From positions 1 through 48,684 of the forward strand of contig JACYME010000074.1 of NCBI GenBank assembly GCA_015272155.1: DNA of 48,684 nucleotides, given 5' to 3'. Source of the DNA: Leptolyngbyaceae cyanobacterium T60_A2020_046 (GTDB taxonomy: Bacteria; Cyanobacteriota; Cyanobacteriia; Phormidesmidales; Phormidesmidaceae). Made by a program: the position numbers and the translations under genes. The notes beneath the pieces were generated by a model that was given only the letters and a program-made list of their open reading frames with translations, was not told where the DNA came from and made no database searches. Numbering within the stretch: the first letter of the stretch is position 1; each line of letters starts with the position of its first letter. Shown here one piece after another: positions 1 to 8,672 of the stretch.

Positions 1-51
1 GGACAACCTCAGTAACGTTACAGACATAGGAAACCAGGAAGTGCGTATATC

Positions 52-79
52 CACGGTCTTGCGACACCGCAAGACCGTG
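52..79. promoter_or_regulatory. Perfect 12-bp hairpin upstream of the PEP-CTERM gene
   Basis: CACGGTCTTGCG (52-63) and CGCAAGACCGTG (68-79) are perfect inverted repeats around a 4-base loop. The hairpin ends 42 bases before the ATG at 122. No T-run follows on either side, so it is not a standard intrinsic terminator. It could be a 5' leader structure of the PEP-CTERM gene or a processing or stability element at the end of an upstream gene outside the window. The structure is seen directly; the role is inferred. Confidence 0.55.
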
Positions 80-121
80 ACGAATACCGTCATCTCACTG
101 ATACCGTAGAGGTTTTGTACG

Positions 122-754
122 ATGAAATACTTTATTGCTGCGTTTATCGCCAGTGCTGGTATTGCCACGATTGGCAACGTCGCGGAAGCGGCTAGCTTCA
201 CCCTCGACAGCTACAGTGTCGATTTGAACGATACGGATCCTGGACTGGTTGTGAATTGGGCTCCGATCTTGGGTTCTCCGACAGCCTTTGACCTAGCAGT
301 TGGTGAGTCGTTCTATACCGGGCTATTCAGCATTTGGACGGATGAAACAACCGTCAACGCGGGCGAAGACCAAGCACCCAAGCCCATCAGCGTCAACTTC
401 AACTTCAGTCTGCCAGACGCCTTTGGCGGCAGCGTCACGGGCAACACCGGTGGCTATCGGGTTTTTGGGGGGTTGTTTCAGGGCGGTGCGGTCGAGTGGG
501 ACGGCCCCTCGGTGTTCAGCTTTGGCAATGGCGGGCAATTGGCCGTTTCGCTATTTGATGCAACCTTCAATCAAGGATTCTTGGGCGTGAAAGAAGGCGA
601 AAAATACGGCGCAACGGTGAAGGCGAAATTCACCCTGATCAGCGATTCGATTCCTGAGCCGGAGGATGTGCCGGAGCCGATGGCGCTGTTGGGCTTGGGT
701 TTGGTGGGCACGAGCCTGATGGCGCGCAAGCGCAGCCGCCAAAGCGCAGCCTAA
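122..754 (+). CDS. PEP-CTERM sorting domain protein
   Basis: A 210-residue exported protein of unknown function. It starts with a signal peptide (residues 1-23, MKYF followed by a hydrophobic stretch ending near AEAA). It ends with a PEP-CTERM tail: a VPEP motif, a short hydrophobic helix (ALLGLGLVGTSLM) and a basic end (ARKRSR). In known PEP-CTERM systems such tails direct exosortase-dependent processing and surface or exopolysaccharide association; no exosortase gene is in this window. The middle is Gly/Phe/Asp-rich and beta-like, with no recognised enzyme motif. GAGG lies about 9 bases before the ATG. It converges on the recombinase-like gene with 14 bases between the stops, and I see no terminator there. 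Confidence 0.85.
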   Translation: MKYFIAAFIASAGIATIGNVAEAASFTLDSYSVDLNDTDPGLVVNWAPILGSPTAFDLAVGESFYTGLFSIWTDETTVNAGEDQAPKPISVNFNFSLPDAFGGSVTGNTGGYRVFGGLFQGGAVEWDGPSVFSFGNGGQLAVSLFDATFNQGFLGVKEGEKYGATVKAKFTLISDSIPEPEDVPEPMALLGLGLVGTSLMARKRSRQSAA

Positions 755-768
755 TCCCCAAATCTTGA

Positions 769-2097
769 TCACTCGCCCTTCTGGCCCTTAAGCATGATTG
801 ACGCGGGGTCAAACACAAACTGGAGTTGCAGATCCCAAGTTCTGCTATCGGGGCGGAGGATTTGAATCTCTCGGATAAACTCCCGCAGATAAACCCGTCG
901 TTCTGATTCAGACAAATCTCGCCAAAACTGCGGGATTGATAGGGTCTTTGCGATTTCCGGCAAATTGTCGGGGGGCAGTTGGGCGAGTTTTTGGTTTAAG
1001 GCGGCGATGTCGCTGCGCAGGGTGTAGGCCCGGAGATCTGCGGTGGTGGTGTCGAGCACCCCGGCGGCGAGCAGGTCAGGCAATTGCTTTAAAACGGCTT
1101 GCTTCTGAGCGATTTGTCCCGCGATCGCACCTTTAATCGCGTCCGTCGGCGGTCGTTGCAGGGTTGCGATCGCGGCGGGCAAATCCTGACAAACCCGCTC
1201 GATGGTGCGGTCTAGCACCTCCTCGTAGGGCAGAGCTTTGCAGCGCGGTGTGCGATCGCAAGCACTCGGACGCAGGTACAAATACTCCTGGCTTTGTCGC
1301 GGGCGCGATACCCGCGACACCCGCAGGCGACTCTGACACACCGCACACTGCACCAAACCCGCCAGCGATCGCGGCGCGCTGGTCGTCCGGGGCGGCAGGC
1401 GACGGTTGCGGCGCAGCAGGCGATCGATTTGGGCCGCCTCTTCCCGCGACATCAGCGGCACATGGGTTTCTGCGATCACCCGCCCATCCTGATAAGCCAG
1501 ACCCCCACGATAGACCGGATTGGTCAACCAGCGCCGCCCCGTGGATACTGAAATCCGCTTGCCGTAGGTGGTTTCGAGGTAGCGCACCGCACCGCGCACC
1601 GACCCAAACAAGAGAAACCGTTCAAAAAACGCCTTCACCACAGGGGCAGTGGCGCGATCAAGCAGGTAGCGATCTTGCCCGCGACGGTAGCCATAGGGGG
1701 CGCGCCCCGGCGGCGGCAAGGCTTTGAGGCGATTGCGGGCGTGCCCCGCCTGGATGCGGCGGCTTTGTTGCACGGCCTGTACCTCTGCGGCAATCCTGAG
1801 CGGCACGGCAGAATGGGGGGTGCAATTGTTGTGGGCGATCGCCATCACCACACTGCCCCGGCCCTCCAGCCGCTGCACCACCTCCGCCACCGCCTCAACG
1901 GTGTCCCCCAGTTCCGCCAGTTGCCGCACCAGCACGTACTGCGGGGCGGGCGAATCGTGCAACAGGCGTTGCAAATTTGGGCGATCGTCCCCGGTTCCCA
2001 CATCGCAGTAGACTTGATCCACCTCCCAGCCCCAGAGCGTCGCATCGGGCGTAGGCTCCAGCAGCGGATTTGAAAACAGATAGGCAACCACACGCAT
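769..2097 (-). CDS. XisF-like serine recombinase family protein, probably divergent at the active site
   Basis: A 442-residue protein of the large serine recombinase superfamily, resembling the cyanobacterial fdxN-element excision factor XisF. The N-terminal part (1-115) looks like a resolvase fold. The middle (120-230; GRAPYGY, then TGRRWLTNPVYRGGLAY) is the 'recombinase' domain. A zinc ribbon follows (CAVC with two later cysteines, about 253-286), then a coiled-coil-like C-terminus. The motif that usually carries two catalytic arginines (LDRLxR) reads QLAELGDTV here, and the arginine normally before the nucleophile Ser is missing (AYLFSNP). It may therefore be an inactive or regulatory paralogue. 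No attachment sites or interrupted gene are seen nearby. It is divergent from ndbB. Confidence 0.8.
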   Translation of the reverse strand: MRVVAYLFSNPLLEPTPDATLWGWEVDQVYCDVGTGDDRPNLQRLLHDSPAPQYVLVRQLAELGDTVEAVAEVVQRLEGRGSVVMAIAHNNCTPHSAVPLRIAAEVQAVQQSRRIQAGHARNRLKALPPPGRAPYGYRRGQDRYLLDRATAPVVKAFFERFLLFGSVRGAVRYLETTYGKRISVSTGRRWLTNPVYRGGLAYQDGRVIAETHVPLMSREEAAQIDRLLRRNRRLPPRTTSAPRSLAGLVQCAVCQSRLRVSRVSRPRQSQEYLYLRPSACDRTPRCKALPYEEVLDRTIERVCQDLPAAIATLQRPPTDAIKGAIAGQIAQKQAVLKQLPDLLAAGVLDTTTADLRAYTLRSDIAALNQKLAQLPPDNLPEIAKTLSIPQFWRDLSESERRVYLREFIREIQILRPDSRTWDLQLQFVFDPASIMLKGQKGE

Positions 2098-2362
2098 CGG
2101 GGCGATTTATCCTGCGATCTGATGTCACATCGCGCAGTTTAGTCCTGTTACCTGGGGCACAGGGTTCGAGATGAAGGTCATTCGCCCTCCGAGCCGAGGG
2201 CAGCGTTCGGCTCTTTTCCAGTGTTCAGGCTCAGCGGCTCAGACTGCGTCAAGCTGCCTCCATCATGCCAGAGGAAATCGCGGGAGACTGGGCCATCAGC
2301 CGCCATCCAGCAAAAAACGTCGGTATCTTAAAGAAGAACAGCGACGCCATTGGCCTCATACG

Positions 2363-3556
2363 ATGACTGAGTCAGCGAAACGAATTTGCATTCTTGGCGG
2401 CGGGTTTGGCGGCCTCTATACCGCTTTGCGCCTCCACAGCTTACCCTGGCAAAAGCCCAACATCCCCGAAATTGTGTTGATCGACCAGCGCGATCGCTTT
2501 CTCTTTGCTCCCCTGCTCTACGAATTGGTCACAGGCGAGCTGGAAACCTGGGAAGTTGCGCCCCCCTACGAAGAGTTGCTGGCCGAGACGCGCATCCGTT
2601 TCATTCAAGCTGGGGTGTCAGACATTCACCTCAGCGATCGCCAGGTGACTCTCACCACCGGCGAAACCCTTGCCTACGATCGCCTCGTTTTGGCCCTGGG
2701 TGGCGAAACCCCCATGTCCCTAGTACCCGGTGCCGAGGCCCACGCCATTCCCTTTCGCAGTGTAGAAGACGCCCATCGCCTGCAAGAAAAACTTCGCCTG
2801 CTCGAAGCCTCAGATGCCGACAAGATTCGCGTTGCGGTCGTCGGTGGGGGCTACAGCGGCGTTGAACTGGCCTGCAAACTAGCTGATCGCTTGGGCGATC
2901 GCGGACGCATTCGCCTGATCGAGCGCGCCACCGACATTTTGCTCACCTCCACCGACTTCAATCGCCAAGCCGCCCAGCAGGCCCTCTCCGATCGCGGCAT
3001 TTGGCTTGATCTCGAGACCACCGTAGAAACCATCACCGCCGACAGCATCCACCTCCGCTACCGCGACCAAGTGGATGAAATTCCCGTTGATGTGGTGTTG
3101 TGGACAGTGGGCACCCGCGTCTCACCCGGGGTTGAAGCCTTGGCCGTACCCAAAAGCGATCGCGGCCAAATTTGCGTCAGCCCGACCCTGCAAGTGGTCG
3201 ATCACCCCGAGATTTATGCCCTGGGTGACCTCGCCGACTGCCGCGACGCCGAGGGACAGCGCGTTCCTACCACCGCCCAATCTGCCCTGCAACAGGCCGA
3301 CTATGCTGGATGGAACCTGTGGGCCTCCTTCACCGATCGCCCACTCCTGCCCTTCCGCTACCAGCACCTTGGCGAAATGATGGCCCTCGGCACCAACAAC
3401 GCCACCCTCACCGGGCTCGGACTGCGGCTCGATGGCCCCCTAGCCTACGTCGCGCGGCGGCTCACCTATCTCTATCGCATGCCCACCCTGAGCCACCAAA
3501 TTCGGGTCGGCCTCAACTGGATTGAAAAACCCCTGCGGGATCTGCTGTCTGTCTAG
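2363..3556 (+). CDS. ndbB: Demethylphylloquinone reductase, type II NAD(P)H dehydrogenase
   Basis: A 397-residue FAD/NAD(P)H-binding quinone reductase of the NDH-2 family. It closely follows the pattern I know from Synechocystis NdbB (Slr1743), which reduces demethylphylloquinone before the last methylation in phylloquinone (vitamin K1) synthesis. An N-terminal dinucleotide fold (ICILGGGFGGLYTA, residues 8-21) binds FAD. A second GxGxxG site (VVGGGYSGVELA, about 160) binds NAD(P)H. A late ALGDLAD motif contacts FAD. The frame is open 64 codons further upstream, but that part is low-complexity and the family starts near MTESAKRICILGG, so I chose the ATG at 2363. A HAD hydrolase gene follows after 8 bases and is probably cotranscribed. 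Confidence 0.92.
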   Translation: MTESAKRICILGGGFGGLYTALRLHSLPWQKPNIPEIVLIDQRDRFLFAPLLYELVTGELETWEVAPPYEELLAETRIRFIQAGVSDIHLSDRQVTLTTGETLAYDRLVLALGGETPMSLVPGAEAHAIPFRSVEDAHRLQEKLRLLEASDADKIRVAVVGGGYSGVELACKLADRLGDRGRIRLIERATDILLTSTDFNRQAAQQALSDRGIWLDLETTVETITADSIHLRYRDQVDEIPVDVVLWTVGTRVSPGVEALAVPKSDRGQICVSPTLQVVDHPEIYALGDLADCRDAEGQRVPTTAQSALQQADYAGWNLWASFTDRPLLPFRYQHLGEMMALGTNNATLTGLGLRLDGPLAYVARRLTYLYRMPTLSHQIRVGLNWIEKPLRDLLSV

Positions 3557-3564
3557 CGATCGCC

Positions 3565-4224
3565 ATGCTGAAACCCAAAGTCATCTTCCTCGACGCCGTC
3601 GGCACCCTCTTTGGCGTCACCGAAAGCGTTGGGCACGCCTACGCCGAAGTTGCCCAGCGCTTTGATGTACAGGCCGACCCCGCAGCGCTGAACAAAGCCT
3701 TCTTCAAGCATTTCAAGGCTGCTGAGCCGATAGCCTTCCCCGACGTTGAGCCCACCCGCGTCCCCGCCTGCGAATATGCCTGGTGGCGCGCGATCGCAGT
3801 GGGCACCTTTCAAACCGTTGGCCTTTACAAGCAGTTTGAGGACTTTGATGCCTTTTTTGCCGACCTCTATCACCATTTTGCCGGGGCTGATCCGTGGTTC
3901 GTCTACCCCGACGTGTACCCCTCCCTCGAACGCTGGCGCGGCATGAATATCTCCCTCGGCATCATTTCTAATTTTGACTCGCGCCTCTACACCGTTCTTG
4001 AAGCCCTGGCCCTCAACGACTTTTTTGATTCGGTCACCCTCTGCACCGAAGTCGGAGCAGCGAAGCCCGATGCTCAAATTTTCGCCACGGCCCTAGACAA
4101 ACATGGCTGCACCGCCGCCGAAGCCTGGCACGTGGGTGATAGCTATGGGGACGATTACGAAGGCGCGATCGCAGCGGGGCTACGGGGAATTTGGCTGCGT
4201 CGTCCCCAAGATCTCAGTCGGTAG
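3565..4224 (+). CDS. HAD-IA family hydrolase
   Basis: A 219-residue haloacid-dehalogenase-superfamily hydrolase, probably a small-molecule phosphatase. Motif I is FLDAVGTLFG: the nucleophile Asp is present, but the usual second Asp (DxD) is Val, as in the HDHD3-like branch. Motif II is SNFDSR, motif III is the Lys in AAKPDAQIF, and motif IV is HVGDSYGDDYEGA. The helical cap lies between motifs I and II (about 20-110). The start is 8 bases after the ndbB stop, so the two probably form an operon. The substrate is unknown. Confidence 0.88.
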   Translation: MLKPKVIFLDAVGTLFGVTESVGHAYAEVAQRFDVQADPAALNKAFFKHFKAAEPIAFPDVEPTRVPACEYAWWRAIAVGTFQTVGLYKQFEDFDAFFADLYHHFAGADPWFVYPDVYPSLERWRGMNISLGIISNFDSRLYTVLEALALNDFFDSVTLCTEVGAAKPDAQIFATALDKHGCTAAEAWHVGDSYGDDYEGAIAAGLRGIWLRRPQDLSR

Positions 4225-4303
4225 TCCTGCGGAGTGAAGAATTATATCAATCTCAATAATCGCCGTGGATTTCCCATTATTTCTAGAAAGGAGCTTCAGC
4301 AAA

Positions 4304-4432
4304 ATGGCATTAAATTTAAATGTCGCATTCTCCGAGAGGCAAAGAGAAATGGACTCATTCCTGTTAGGTTTCGTTTCAATCGTGATCGTTTTTGTTTCGC
4401 TAATGCTTTACAACCGGATTGTGACAGGCTGA
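4304..4432 (+). CDS. Small single-helix membrane protein (42 residues)
   Basis: An ATG at 4304 opens 42 codons ending in TGA at 4430-4432. A strong Shine-Dalgarno AAGGAG sits at 4288-4293, 10 bases before the start. The N-terminus (MALNLNVAFSERQREMD) is polar; residues 19-36 are a continuous hydrophobic helix (FLLGFVSIVIVFVSLMLY); the end is short and polar (NRIVTG). The layout is that of the small one-helix subunits common in cyanobacterial thylakoid complexes, but I do not recognise it as any known Psb, Psa, Pet or Ndh subunit. The sequence is more AT-rich than its neighbours. A weak hairpin (4438-4451) follows the stop. Confidence 0.6.
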   Translation: MALNLNVAFSERQREMDSFLLGFVSIVIVFVSLMLYNRIVTG

Positions 4433-4437
4433 TTTTC

Positions 4438-4458
4438 TCAGTTATCACTGATTTCTTG
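4438..4458 (+). terminator. Weak hairpin after the 42-residue membrane protein gene
   Basis: TCAGT (4438-4442) and ACTGA (4447-4451) pair around a TATC loop, followed by TTTCTTG. The stem is only 5 bp, so it is a weak terminator candidate. Its position 5 bases after the small gene's stop supports it. Confidence 0.3.
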
Positions 4459-4675
4459 TAACGCTTTAGCGGCTTATTCTTAATCGTTCGTAGATCCAAT
4501 TTAACGGATTTTTAAGCACTCTCATAAACCACAAGGGACGCGCCCTTTCCCTTCATGCCAGTCGCCCATTCCCAGGCATTTCAGCACATTTGACTGCGAT
4601 CGCACCTGAGAAGCCCTTCACAAAGTCTCAACATTCTGTCATTAGGCTGCGATCGCAGTCCCCCAAACACCACAA

Positions 4676-4711
4676 AAGGCGCGATCGCCGGCGATCGCGC
4701 CTTCGTTTTTT
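4676..4711. terminator. Bidirectional terminator between the small ORF region and pnp
   Basis: AAGGCGCGATCGCC (4676-4689) is followed at once by its exact reverse complement (4690-4703), a 28-bp perfect palindrome containing two HIP1-type octamers. On the plus strand a TTTTTT run follows (4706-4711). On the minus strand TTTT is followed by GTGGTGTTT. It lies about 30 bases past the pnp stop, so it can end pnp transcription as well as plus-strand transcripts. The rest of 4459-4737 shows no gene. Confidence 0.75.
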
Positions 4712-4737
4712 ATCGGCTCAGAGTTCGTCCAGCCAGA

Positions 4738-6891
4738 TTAGGAAGGCAAACCTGCCGCCGCCCGGGCCGCCGCCGCCTCATCGGGATGGATGTTCAGGCG
4801 CGTCAGGTTGACCCGACCCCGCCCATCAATTTCCCGCACCTTGACGATCACATCGTCCCCTACGGAAACCTCATCCTCCACCTTCGCAACCCGGTAGTCC
4901 GCCAATTGCGAAATGTGAATCATTCCCTCTTGGCCAGGCATAAACTCCACAAACGCCCCGATGGGGATCACCCGCGTCACCTTCCCGGCATAGACATTGC
5001 CAGCCTCCGGCTTGTGGACGATCGCCTCAATCAGCGCCTTCGCCTGCTCACCCTTCGCCCCATCCAGCGACGAAATAGTAATGGTGCCATCATCCTCAAT
5101 ATCGACCTTGGCTCCGGTTTGCTCCGTAATGCCTTTGATCTTCTTGCCCCCAGGCCCAATCACCATGCCGATCATGTCAGGATCAATCTTGAAGCTGATC
5201 AGCCGTGGCGCAAAGGGCGACAGCGTTGGACGCGGCGCATTAATCGCCTTCAGCATGGCATCTAGAATGTGGAGCCGGGCGGGCAGCGCCTGATGAATGG
5301 CGTCAGCAATCACGCGGATCGGCAGTCCTGTAATTTTCATGTCCATCTGCAAGGCGGTGATTCCGGTATCGGTTCCCGCCACCTTGAAGTCCATGTCACC
5401 CAAGAAGTCTTCGATGCCTTGGATATCTGTCAGGATGCGCACTTCGTCGCCTTCCTTAATCAGACCCATCGCCGCGCCGCTAACCGGCTTTTTCAGCGGC
5501 ACCCCTGCATCCATTAGCGACAGCGTCGATCCACACACCGACCCCATCGACGTGGAGCCATTGGAGGACAGCACCTCCGACACCACCCGAATCACGTAGG
5601 GAAAGTCTTCCTTTTCAGGCAGGACTGGGACGATCGCGCGCTCAGCCAAAGCTCCGTGACCGATTTCGCGACGACCAGGCGATCTCATCGGGCGCGTCTC
5701 ACCCACCGAATAGGGTGGGAAATTGTAGTGATGCAGGTATCGCTTTTCCTCATCAGGATGGAGATCATCCATCATTTGCGCATCGCCAGCGGTGCCCAGC
5801 GTCACCACCGACAAAACCTGCGTCAACCCCCGTTGAAAGAGCCCGCTGCCATGCACCCGTTGGGGTAACACACCGACCTTACAAAACAGCGGGCGCACTT
5901 CATCGAGTTTGCGGCCATCAACCCGCACATTTTCTTCGATGATTTGCTTCCGCATCAGCTTTTTCGTAATGGCCTTGTAGGCATTCCCAAAAGCCTTGGG
6001 ATTCTCCTCCACCGCCTTGCGCACCGGGCTATCTTCATCCAGCGCTGCAATCTGAGCCGCAATATCATCCTTAATCGCGTCGAGCTTTTCGTCCCGCTCG
6101 GGCTTCGTCAGTTGAAACTGCTTGAGCACCTCCTTCACCGAAGCCGTAGCCTGCTCTTCGATGTAGGTTTCCAGCGTGGAGTCCACGACAGGCTCTGGCT
6201 CCACAACGCGCTCGATCCCTAGTTCAGCGATGAGTTCGTTTTGCGCCTTGATGAGATCCTGCACGACCTCATACCCGAAGTCGATCGCTTCGATCATGTC
6301 TTGCTCGGGCAGCGCATTGGCCCCTGCTTCAACCATGATGACGCCATCGGGAGAACCTGCGACCACCAAGTCGAGATCACCTTTCTCAATCTCGTCATAG
6401 GTTGGGTTGATGATGAAGTCGTCCCCAATTAGGCCCACACGCACGGCGGCCATTGGTCCATTGAATGGAATTTTTGCCAGCAATACCGCAACGGAAGCGC
6501 CAGTAGCCGCGAGCACGTCTGGCGGCACCTGCTCATCCATCGACAGGGTCGTTGCCACAATCTGAATGTCGTCGCGCAACCATTGGGGAAACAGAGGCCG
6601 CATGGGGCGGTCGATCAAGCGGCTGATCAACGTGGCACGCTCTGGGGGTCGCCCTTCCCGACGCAAAAAGCCGCCGGGGATACGCCCCGCCGCATAGAGG
6701 CGCTCCTCATAATCCACAAGGAGCGGTAAAAAATCGATGCCTTCACGACCTGAGGTGCGGGTCGCCGTGACAAGCACTGCCGTATCACCGGACTCAATCA
6801 ACAGGGCTCCACCCGCTTGGGGGGCAAACATCCCGACTCGAAGTCGAATATCCCGTCCATCAAAGGATATTGACTTGATAATTTCCTGCAT
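4738..6891 (-). CDS. pnp: Polyribonucleotide nucleotidyltransferase (PNPase)
   Basis: A 717-residue PNPase, a full-length family member. It degrades RNA 3' to 5' by phosphorolysis and in cyanobacteria also makes heteropolymeric tails. Two RNase PH domains are visible: the first contains RRRGRPPE-type sequence near residue 80; the second starts near 330 ([15 protein letters not shown]) and contains [18 protein letters not shown]. An all-helical linker separates them. A KH domain follows ([16 protein letters not shown], about 565), then an S1 domain ([20 protein letters not shown], about 635-700). AGG lies 5 bases before the ATG. No rpsO is adjacent. Its strand is codirectional with replication from the proposed origin. 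Confidence 0.97.
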   Translation of the reverse strand: MQEIIKSISFDGRDIRLRVGMFAPQAGGALLIESGDTAVLVTATRTSGREGIDFLPLLVDYEERLYAAGRIPGGFLRREGRPPERATLISRLIDRPMRPLFPQWLRDDIQIVATTLSMDEQVPPDVLAATGASVAVLLAKIPFNGPMAAVRVGLIGDDFIINPTYDEIEKGDLDLVVAGSPDGVIMVEAGANALPEQDMIEAIDFGYEVVQDLIKAQNELIAELGIERVVEPEPVVDSTLETYIEEQATASVKEVLKQFQLTKPERDEKLDAIKDDIAAQIAALDEDSPVRKAVEENPKAFGNAYKAITKKLMRKQIIEENVRVDGRKLDEVRPLFCKVGVLPQRVHGSGLFQRGLTQVLSVVTLGTAGDAQMMDDLHPDEEKRYLHHYNFPPYSVGETRPMRSPGRREIGHGALAERAIVPVLPEKEDFPYVIRVVSEVLSSNGSTSMGSVCGSTLSLMDAGVPLKKPVSGAAMGLIKEGDEVRILTDIQGIEDFLGDMDFKVAGTDTGITALQMDMKITGLPIRVIADAIHQALPARLHILDAMLKAINAPRPTLSPFAPRLISFKIDPDMIGMVIGPGGKKIKGITEQTGAKVDIEDDGTITISSLDGAKGEQAKALIEAIVHKPEAGNVYAGKVTRVIPIGAFVEFMPGQEGMIHISQLADYRVAKVEDEVSVGDDVIVKVREIDGRGRVNLTRLNIHPDEAAAARAAAGLPS

Positions 6892-7546
6892 GTGACCTGT
6901 CGTCCTTTTCGCTTTCTTTTCTCTTTTGTGTCGAGTTTATGGTAACACTGTTGTTGCAAGGCAGATTTCAAGCCTGCTAAGATTACAAGCCTGTTTCCGA
7001 ATTGGGCAAGTTCATTAATTCTGCCTGCAATGACGGCGATCGCATCTGCGTTTCTCACGCGGATTATCGCCCTCATGAAGGGTGAATCCTAACGGATGTC
7101 AGCCTGTGACCGCACTGTCCTTGGAGTGATCAACCGTTGCATTGCTATCGCGCTTCCAGCACCGTAACGATAGCTCCTTCAAGCCTCCGTTGCAGCTGCA
7201 CAAATCGCGTTCAAAATACGCCATCCCCGGGGGGCTGAAGTTTGGCAAATCTCGGTCACAAGTCTGGGTTTCACAGCGTGAATTCTTCTACCTTAAACCG
7301 CCCCACCGCTGCTTTTCCTCGTCACTGGGGCCATCGCTAGACCTGGCCAGCGCCCCATGCGGTATATGTAGATTCCTTGAGCCGTCTCCCCCGTCACTGA
7401 CGCGCCAGATGGGCGCGCTGTAGATTGGAATCACACTTGGGGCGATGGCTGAAGCATCGGTCTCCCGACTGGGCAAGATGACGTGTTTTCGTACCATTGC
7501 CAGCCTTAAATTTGGAGCACAAGGCGTTAGCGTAGCGTAGAACTCT
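6892..7546. other. 655-bp intergenic region, no gene recognised
   Basis: This region separates pnp (minus) from the epimerase gene (plus), so it should hold both promoters. I see a HIP1 octamer near 7039 and a short inverted repeat GCTATCG/CGATAGC around 7144-7173. No tRNA-like fold and no convincing coding frame is apparent. The open frames present have no family signature and no Shine-Dalgarno. Confidence 0.5.
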
Positions 7547-8536
7547 ATGAGTATTTTAGTGACTGGTGCAGCGGGCTTTGTCGGCTTTTTCTTGAGTCAG
7601 CGATTATTGAATGAAGGGCATCATGTCTACGGCATTGATAATCTCAATGACTATTACGACGTCAGCCTCAAACGCGATCGCCTAGCCCAGCTTGACCCTT
7701 TACCCGGTTTCACCTTTGAAAAGCTTGACCTCGCCGATCGCAATGGGATGCAGGCGCTTTTTCAGCAAAAGACCTTTGATTGCGTTGTCCACCTTGCCGC
7801 CCAGGCTGGCGTGCGCTACTCGCTGCAAAATCCCTACGCCTATTCCGACAGCAACCTCTCCGGGTTTCTGAACATCCTGGAGGGATGCCGTCACCGCCAC
7901 GTGCCTCATTTGGTCTACGCCTCTTCCAGTTCTGTCTATGGCGCAAACCGCAAGGTTCCCTTCTCAACCCACGACAATGTTGACCATCCGGTTTCGCTAT
8001 ATGCCGCCACCAAAAAGGCCAACGAGCTGATGGCCCATGCCTACAGCCACCTCTACGGCATTCCCATGACGGGGCTGCGATTTTTCACCGTTTATGGGCC
8101 ATGGGGGCGTCCTGATATGGCCTACTTCAAGTTTGTGGATGCGATCGCCCGCGATCGCCCCATTGAGGTTTTCAACCACGGCCAAATGCAGCGCGACTTC
8201 ACCTACATCGACGACATTGTCGAAGGCATCGTGCGCGTCATGAAAACCCCTCCCCAGACCCAAACCGCCACCGACGACCATCCCTCCACCGCACCCTACA
8301 AGGTTTACAACATCGGCAACAACAACCCTGTTTCCCTGATGCGCTTTATCGAAGTGATTGAGGCCGCCATGGGCAAAACCGCTGAAAAGATCATGAAACC
8401 TATGCAGCCCGGCGACGTACCCGCCACCTACGCCGACGTGGATGACCTGATGCGCGATGTCGGATTCCGCCCAGATACCCCCCTAGAGGTGGGTATCGAC
8501 AAGTTCGTCCACTGGTATCGCAGCTATTACCAGTGA
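7547..8536 (+). CDS. NAD-dependent epimerase, UDP-glucuronate 4-epimerase-like
   Basis: A 329-residue extended short-chain dehydrogenase/reductase. It has the NAD-binding GxxGxxG site at the N-terminus (VTGAAGFVGFFL), the acidic end of beta-2 (GIDNLNDYYD), the SSSSVYG segment and the catalytic YxxxK (YAATKKANE). NLNDYYDVSLKRDRL and GPWGRPDMAYFKF are typical of UDP-glucuronate 4-epimerases, which make UDP-galacturonate for polysaccharides. It stands alone with no sugar cluster around it. No clear Shine-Dalgarno precedes the ATG. Confidence 0.88.
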   Translation: MSILVTGAAGFVGFFLSQRLLNEGHHVYGIDNLNDYYDVSLKRDRLAQLDPLPGFTFEKLDLADRNGMQALFQQKTFDCVVHLAAQAGVRYSLQNPYAYSDSNLSGFLNILEGCRHRHVPHLVYASSSSVYGANRKVPFSTHDNVDHPVSLYAATKKANELMAHAYSHLYGIPMTGLRFFTVYGPWGRPDMAYFKFVDAIARDRPIEVFNHGQMQRDFTYIDDIVEGIVRVMKTPPQTQTATDDHPSTAPYKVYNIGNNNPVSLMRFIEVIEAAMGKTAEKIMKPMQPGDVPATYADVDDLMRDVGFRPDTPLEVGIDKFVHWYRSYYQ

Positions 8537-8587
8537 TCGCGATCGCCGGTTTTTCAGGGATCCACCCTCCCTCCCACAATGCGGTGC

Positions 8588-8653
8588 AGAAACCCGATTT
8601 CTTCATCAATTCGCGCCGAATTCAACCTTTTTCAATCTCGAAACCGGGTTTCT
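8588..8653. repeat. Imperfect inverted repeat AGAAACCCGATTTCT
   Basis: AGAAACCCGATTTCT (8588-8602) and CGAAACCGGGTTTCT (8639-8653) are inverted copies agreeing at 13 of 15 positions, 36 bases apart. They lie between the convergent epimerase and DUF4349 genes. AGAAACCSGGTTTCT-type elements are dispersed in several cyanobacterial genomes, which is my basis for calling it a repeat. A terminator role is possible, but the loop is long. Confidence 0.4.
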
Positions 8654-8672
8654 AGTCCGCGGCATTGAACGG

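Noticed and set aside
2171-2362. 64-codon N-terminal extension of ndbB
   Set aside because: The added residues are low-complexity and the family begins at the ATG at 2363.
4304-4432. Small membrane protein as a high-light-inducible (Hli) protein
   Set aside because: The chlorophyll-binding ExxNGRxAMxGF motif is not present; only E and GF fall at loosely similar places.
4234-4461. 75-codon plus-strand open frame after the HAD gene
   Set aside because: It overlaps the 42-codon membrane protein gene in another frame, has an unstructured basic composition and lacks a Shine-Dalgarno; the smaller gene explains the region better.
4676-4703. HIP1-rich palindromes as a CRISPR array or mobile-element ends
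   Set aside because: GCGATCGC is dispersed all over the window with no regular spacing or spacers; it is the common cyanobacterial octamer.
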